Origin: Gambelia wislizenii
Lineage: Eukaryota; Chordata; Lepidosauria; Squamata; Crotaphytidae
Length of the DNA: 64,000 nucleotides
Assembly (NCBI GenBank): GCA_030847615.1
Contig: JAUMIR010000003.1
Coordinates: 72,798,001 to 72,862,000 of the forward strand
Direction: 5' to 3'
Part shown: positions 63,476 to 64,000 of the stretch, piece after piece
How positions within the stretch are numbered: position 1 is the stretch's first letter
Layout: each line of letters begins with the position of its first letter
The notes under the pieces: model-generated
Seen by the model: only the letters and a program-made list of their open reading frames with translations
The model's database searches: none
What the model was told of the DNA's origin: nothing
Made by a program: the position numbers and the translations under genes

Positions 63476-64000
63476 ATTTGAAGTTACAGGACAGTAGAAT
63501 CTGATTTAACATTATAAGGAAATTTATACCAAAATGTCCCCAAATGCCCTCTAGATCACGTGGGAGTATTTTCCCCATGTTTTGCGGTCCACTTGGGTAA
63601 ATTAGGTCCAGGGAAGCCTTTTTTGAAACAGAAAGCAACATTTGTTCACTTCCTGTTGTTAAAAAGGCCTCTCCTGGGCCTAAAAACTTGTCAAAATGCC
63701 CCATGCCTCATAGGAGGTGATTAGGGGCTAAAACAATTTATGTTATTTTTTGCAGGGTTATATGGGTAAAGCAGACTATTCATTTTTTAAAAAAAAAAGT
63801 AATAAAAGCTAATCTGAAGTATTTGAAAGAGTAGTTCAAACACTTCTCTATATACTATATGGTACATTAAAATAACATCTGTATAAATAAATCTGCTTCT
63901 CTTTAATTCAGAAAACTGCAGGAAGGATACCATGCACATTCTCATCTATGATCTAGGAAGATTTTATCATGAAAGACGACCAAGAAACACCTGAATTGTG
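63476..64000. other. Unassigned
   Basis: Nothing recognisable to the window end. Confidence 0.3.

Noticed and set aside
1..64000. CRISPR array, bacterial operon or integron
   Set aside because: Repeats here are eukaryotic transposons and microsatellites; no regular spacer array and no cas-like gene.

Overview
The window looks like nuclear DNA of a lepidosaurian reptile, most likely a lizard (squamate). The evidence is its mix of transposable elements: CR1 and L2 LINEs, a BovB/RTE LINE 3' region, SINEs with a 5S-rRNA-derived head, DIRS-type tyrosine-recombinase retrotransposons and many foldback or MITE-type DNA transposons. I cannot name the species, and I cannot fully exclude tuatara.

Host genes are sparse. 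The only conventional exon I can defend is at 39279-39412 on the minus strand. It has good splice sites and encodes the acidic/glycine-rich linker just before the SH3 domain of an ASEF-family Rho GEF, best matching ARHGEF4. A second likely host gene is a 53-residue single-pass membrane microprotein at 2832-2993 (minus), in a strong Kozak context. Most of the rest reads as long intronic or intergenic sequence filled by transposons.

Layout. 0-8 kb: unassigned sequence, the microprotein ORF, a decayed CR1 reverse transcriptase and two foldback elements. 8.3-10.8 kb: a young, 5'-truncated L2 LINE with an uninterrupted 742-codon frame. 10.8-26 kb: non-autonomous DNA transposons (Tigger-like with TA duplications, several foldback families) and SINEs. 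26.7-29.6 kb: a CR1 element with duplicated 5' monomers, a zinc-finger/SGNH-esterase ORF1 and an endonuclease domain. 30.8-33.2 kb: an antisense CR1 with a 131-bp near-identical duplication. 34-42 kb: MITEs, the ARHGEF4 exon and a Tigger-like element. 42.2-44.3 kb: another antisense CR1. 45.6-45.9 kb: a hAT MITE with a perfect 8-bp target duplication. 47.7-53.4 kb: a nearly full-length DIRS element on the minus strand (gag, RT, RNase H, tyrosine recombinase, inverted termini, internal complementary region). 56.6-60.1 kb: a tRNA-type SINE, an L2 end, a BovB end and a 5S SINE. 61-63.5 kb: a nest in which a short DIRS derivative and an antisense CR1 tail interrupt another CR1.

The transposon genes work as modules. 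In the LINEs, ORF1 and the endonuclease/reverse transcriptase act in target-primed reverse transcription. In the DIRS elements, reverse transcriptase and RNase H make a circular DNA that the tyrosine recombinase integrates. SINEs and MITEs depend on such enzymes in trans. The strongest leads are the microprotein, the apparently flipped interior of the second DIRS element, the CR1 promoter-like monomers and two DNA transposons that may have moved horizontally.
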